From: Methylococcaceae bacterium
GTDB lineage: Bacteria; Pseudomonadota; Gammaproteobacteria; Methylococcales; Methylococcaceae
Direction of reading: 5' to 3'
DNA length: 5,815 bases
Assembly (NCBI GenBank): GCA_028678445.1
Contig: JAJRDJ010000191.1
Coordinates: 1-5,815 of the forward strand
In this document: in pieces, positions 5,168 to 5,815 of the stretch
Layout: each line of letters begins with the position of its first letter
Position numbering within the stretch: position 1 is the stretch's first letter
Notes under the pieces: generated by a model
What the model saw: only the letters and a program-made list of their open reading frames with translations
Database searches by the model: none
What the model was told of the DNA's origin: nothing
Translations under genes and position numbers: made by a program

Positions 5168-5815
5168 ACTGGTTACTTGCCTGCCTCGCATCCTTGCTCT
5201 TTATTGGACTTGCCCCGCTGCTGGCGGGCTGGCTGAAATGGGTCAAATGCCGCCTCCAAAACCGGCGCGGGCCTTCCATGCTCCAACCCTATCGCAACCT
5301 GGCCAAACTGTTTCGCAAAACGCCTGTCCTCCCTGAAAAGGCTTCCTGGCTGTTCGAGGTCACGCCTCACATCGTCTTCGCCGCCGCACTGCTGGCGGTG
5401 GCTATGGTGCCCTTCATGGTCGTGCATCTGCCCACGGCCTCCATTGCCGATGTCATCGCGCTGGTCGGCATCCTCGCCCTGGGGCGATTCTTTCTGGTGC
5501 TGGCCGGCATGGATATCGGCACGGCCTTCGGCGGCATGGGCTCATCCAGGGAGGCCACCATCGCCTCATTGGCCGAACCCGCGATGCTCATGGCGGTATT
5601 TACCCTGGCGATGAGCGCGAACACCACCAACCTCGCCAATGCCATTGATTATGTCCTCGATAGCGGCTTTGTCCTGCGCCCATCCTATGCCTTTGCCCTG
5701 GCCGGCATGGTGCTGGTGGCCGTCGCGGAAACCGGCCGGGTGCCCATCGACAATCCCGCCACCCACCTCGAACTGACCATGATTCATGAGGCCATGGTGC
5801 TTGAATACAGCGGCC
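5164..5815 (+). CDS. hyfC: Hydrogenase-4 component C-like, NuoH-type membrane subunit (partial, C-terminus missing)
   Basis: This is the homologue of NuoH (complex I subunit 1), the membrane subunit that links the catalytic arm to the antiporter-like subunits in group 4 hydrogenases. The window holds 217 complete codons of a protein that is usually a little over 300 residues, and the right edge cuts it. Seen in order are an N-terminal membrane helix (3-24), the loop CRLQNRRGPSMLQPYRNLAK (29-48), further helices (about 66-88, 94-116, 134-152 and 175-188), GSSREATIASLAEPAML (126-142), and ETGRVPIDNPATHLELTMIH (189-208) followed by EAMVLEYSG. The form ETGRVPIDNP..HLELTMIHEAM is that of HyfC/HycD rather than complex I NuoH, which has ENRAPFDLPEAE. 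Its ATG overlaps the hyfB stop codon by 4 bases. There is no strong ribosome site of its own, so it is probably translated by coupling to hyfB. Confidence 0.93.
   Translation, partial: MNWLLACLASLLFIGLAPLLAGWLKWVKCRLQNRRGPSMLQPYRNLAKLFRKTPVLPEKASWLFEVTPHIVFAAALLAVAMVPFMVVHLPTASIADVIALVGILALGRFFLVLAGMDIGTAFGGMGSSREATIASLAEPAMLMAVFTLAMSANTTNLANAIDYVLDSGFVLRPSYAFALAGMVLVAVAETGRVPIDNPATHLELTMIHEAMVLEYSG

Overview
The window looks like chromosomal DNA of a gammaproteobacterium. The G+C content is moderately high, the RNase P RNA is a textbook type A molecule close to the E. coli one, and the NqrA and NqrB proteins resemble those of Vibrio and relatives. The pairing of a Na+-pumping NADH:quinone reductase with a hydrogenase-4-like membrane complex would fit, for example, a methanotroph or a chemolithotroph. 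The species cannot be fixed from this sequence.

Layout: (1) 1-1971, minus strand: the start of an nqr operon, with complete nqrA followed by the N-terminal half of nqrB, which runs off the left edge. The two overlap by one base (TAATG), and nqrB has a strong Shine-Dalgarno site. (2) 1972-2344: a gene-poor divergent spacer. It holds a hairpin in the presumed nqrA leader, a doubtful 22-codon ORF, and a sigma70-like promoter pointing right. (3) 2345-2717, plus strand: rnpB, the catalytic RNA of RNase P, essentially complete. A hairpin follows it. (4) 2718-3097: a second spacer with a near-perfect sigma54 (-24/-12) promoter at 2972-2987, a candidate activator site further upstream, and a leader hairpin. 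(5) 3098-5815, plus strand: hyfB-like (complete) and hyfC-like (partial, runs off the right edge), overlapping by 4 bases (ATGA).

How it fits together: two ion-translocating membrane redox complexes are arranged back to back with rnpB between them. Na+-NQR oxidises NADH, reduces ubiquinone and exports Na+. The HyfBC proteins are the antiporter-like and NuoH-like membrane subunits of a group 4 [NiFe] hydrogenase or formate-hydrogenlyase-type complex, or of a related complex without hydrogenase activity. The catalytic subunits would lie to the right, outside the window. The sigma54 promoter agrees with the known sigma54/FhlA-type control of hyc and hyf in enteric bacteria and suggests the hyf operon is conditionally expressed, while rnpB would be constitutive.

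I found no mobile element, CRISPR array or tRNA. The genes belong to known families. The points most worth a second look are the sigma54 promoter, the unresolved identity of the Hyf complex, and the unusual gene neighbourhood.
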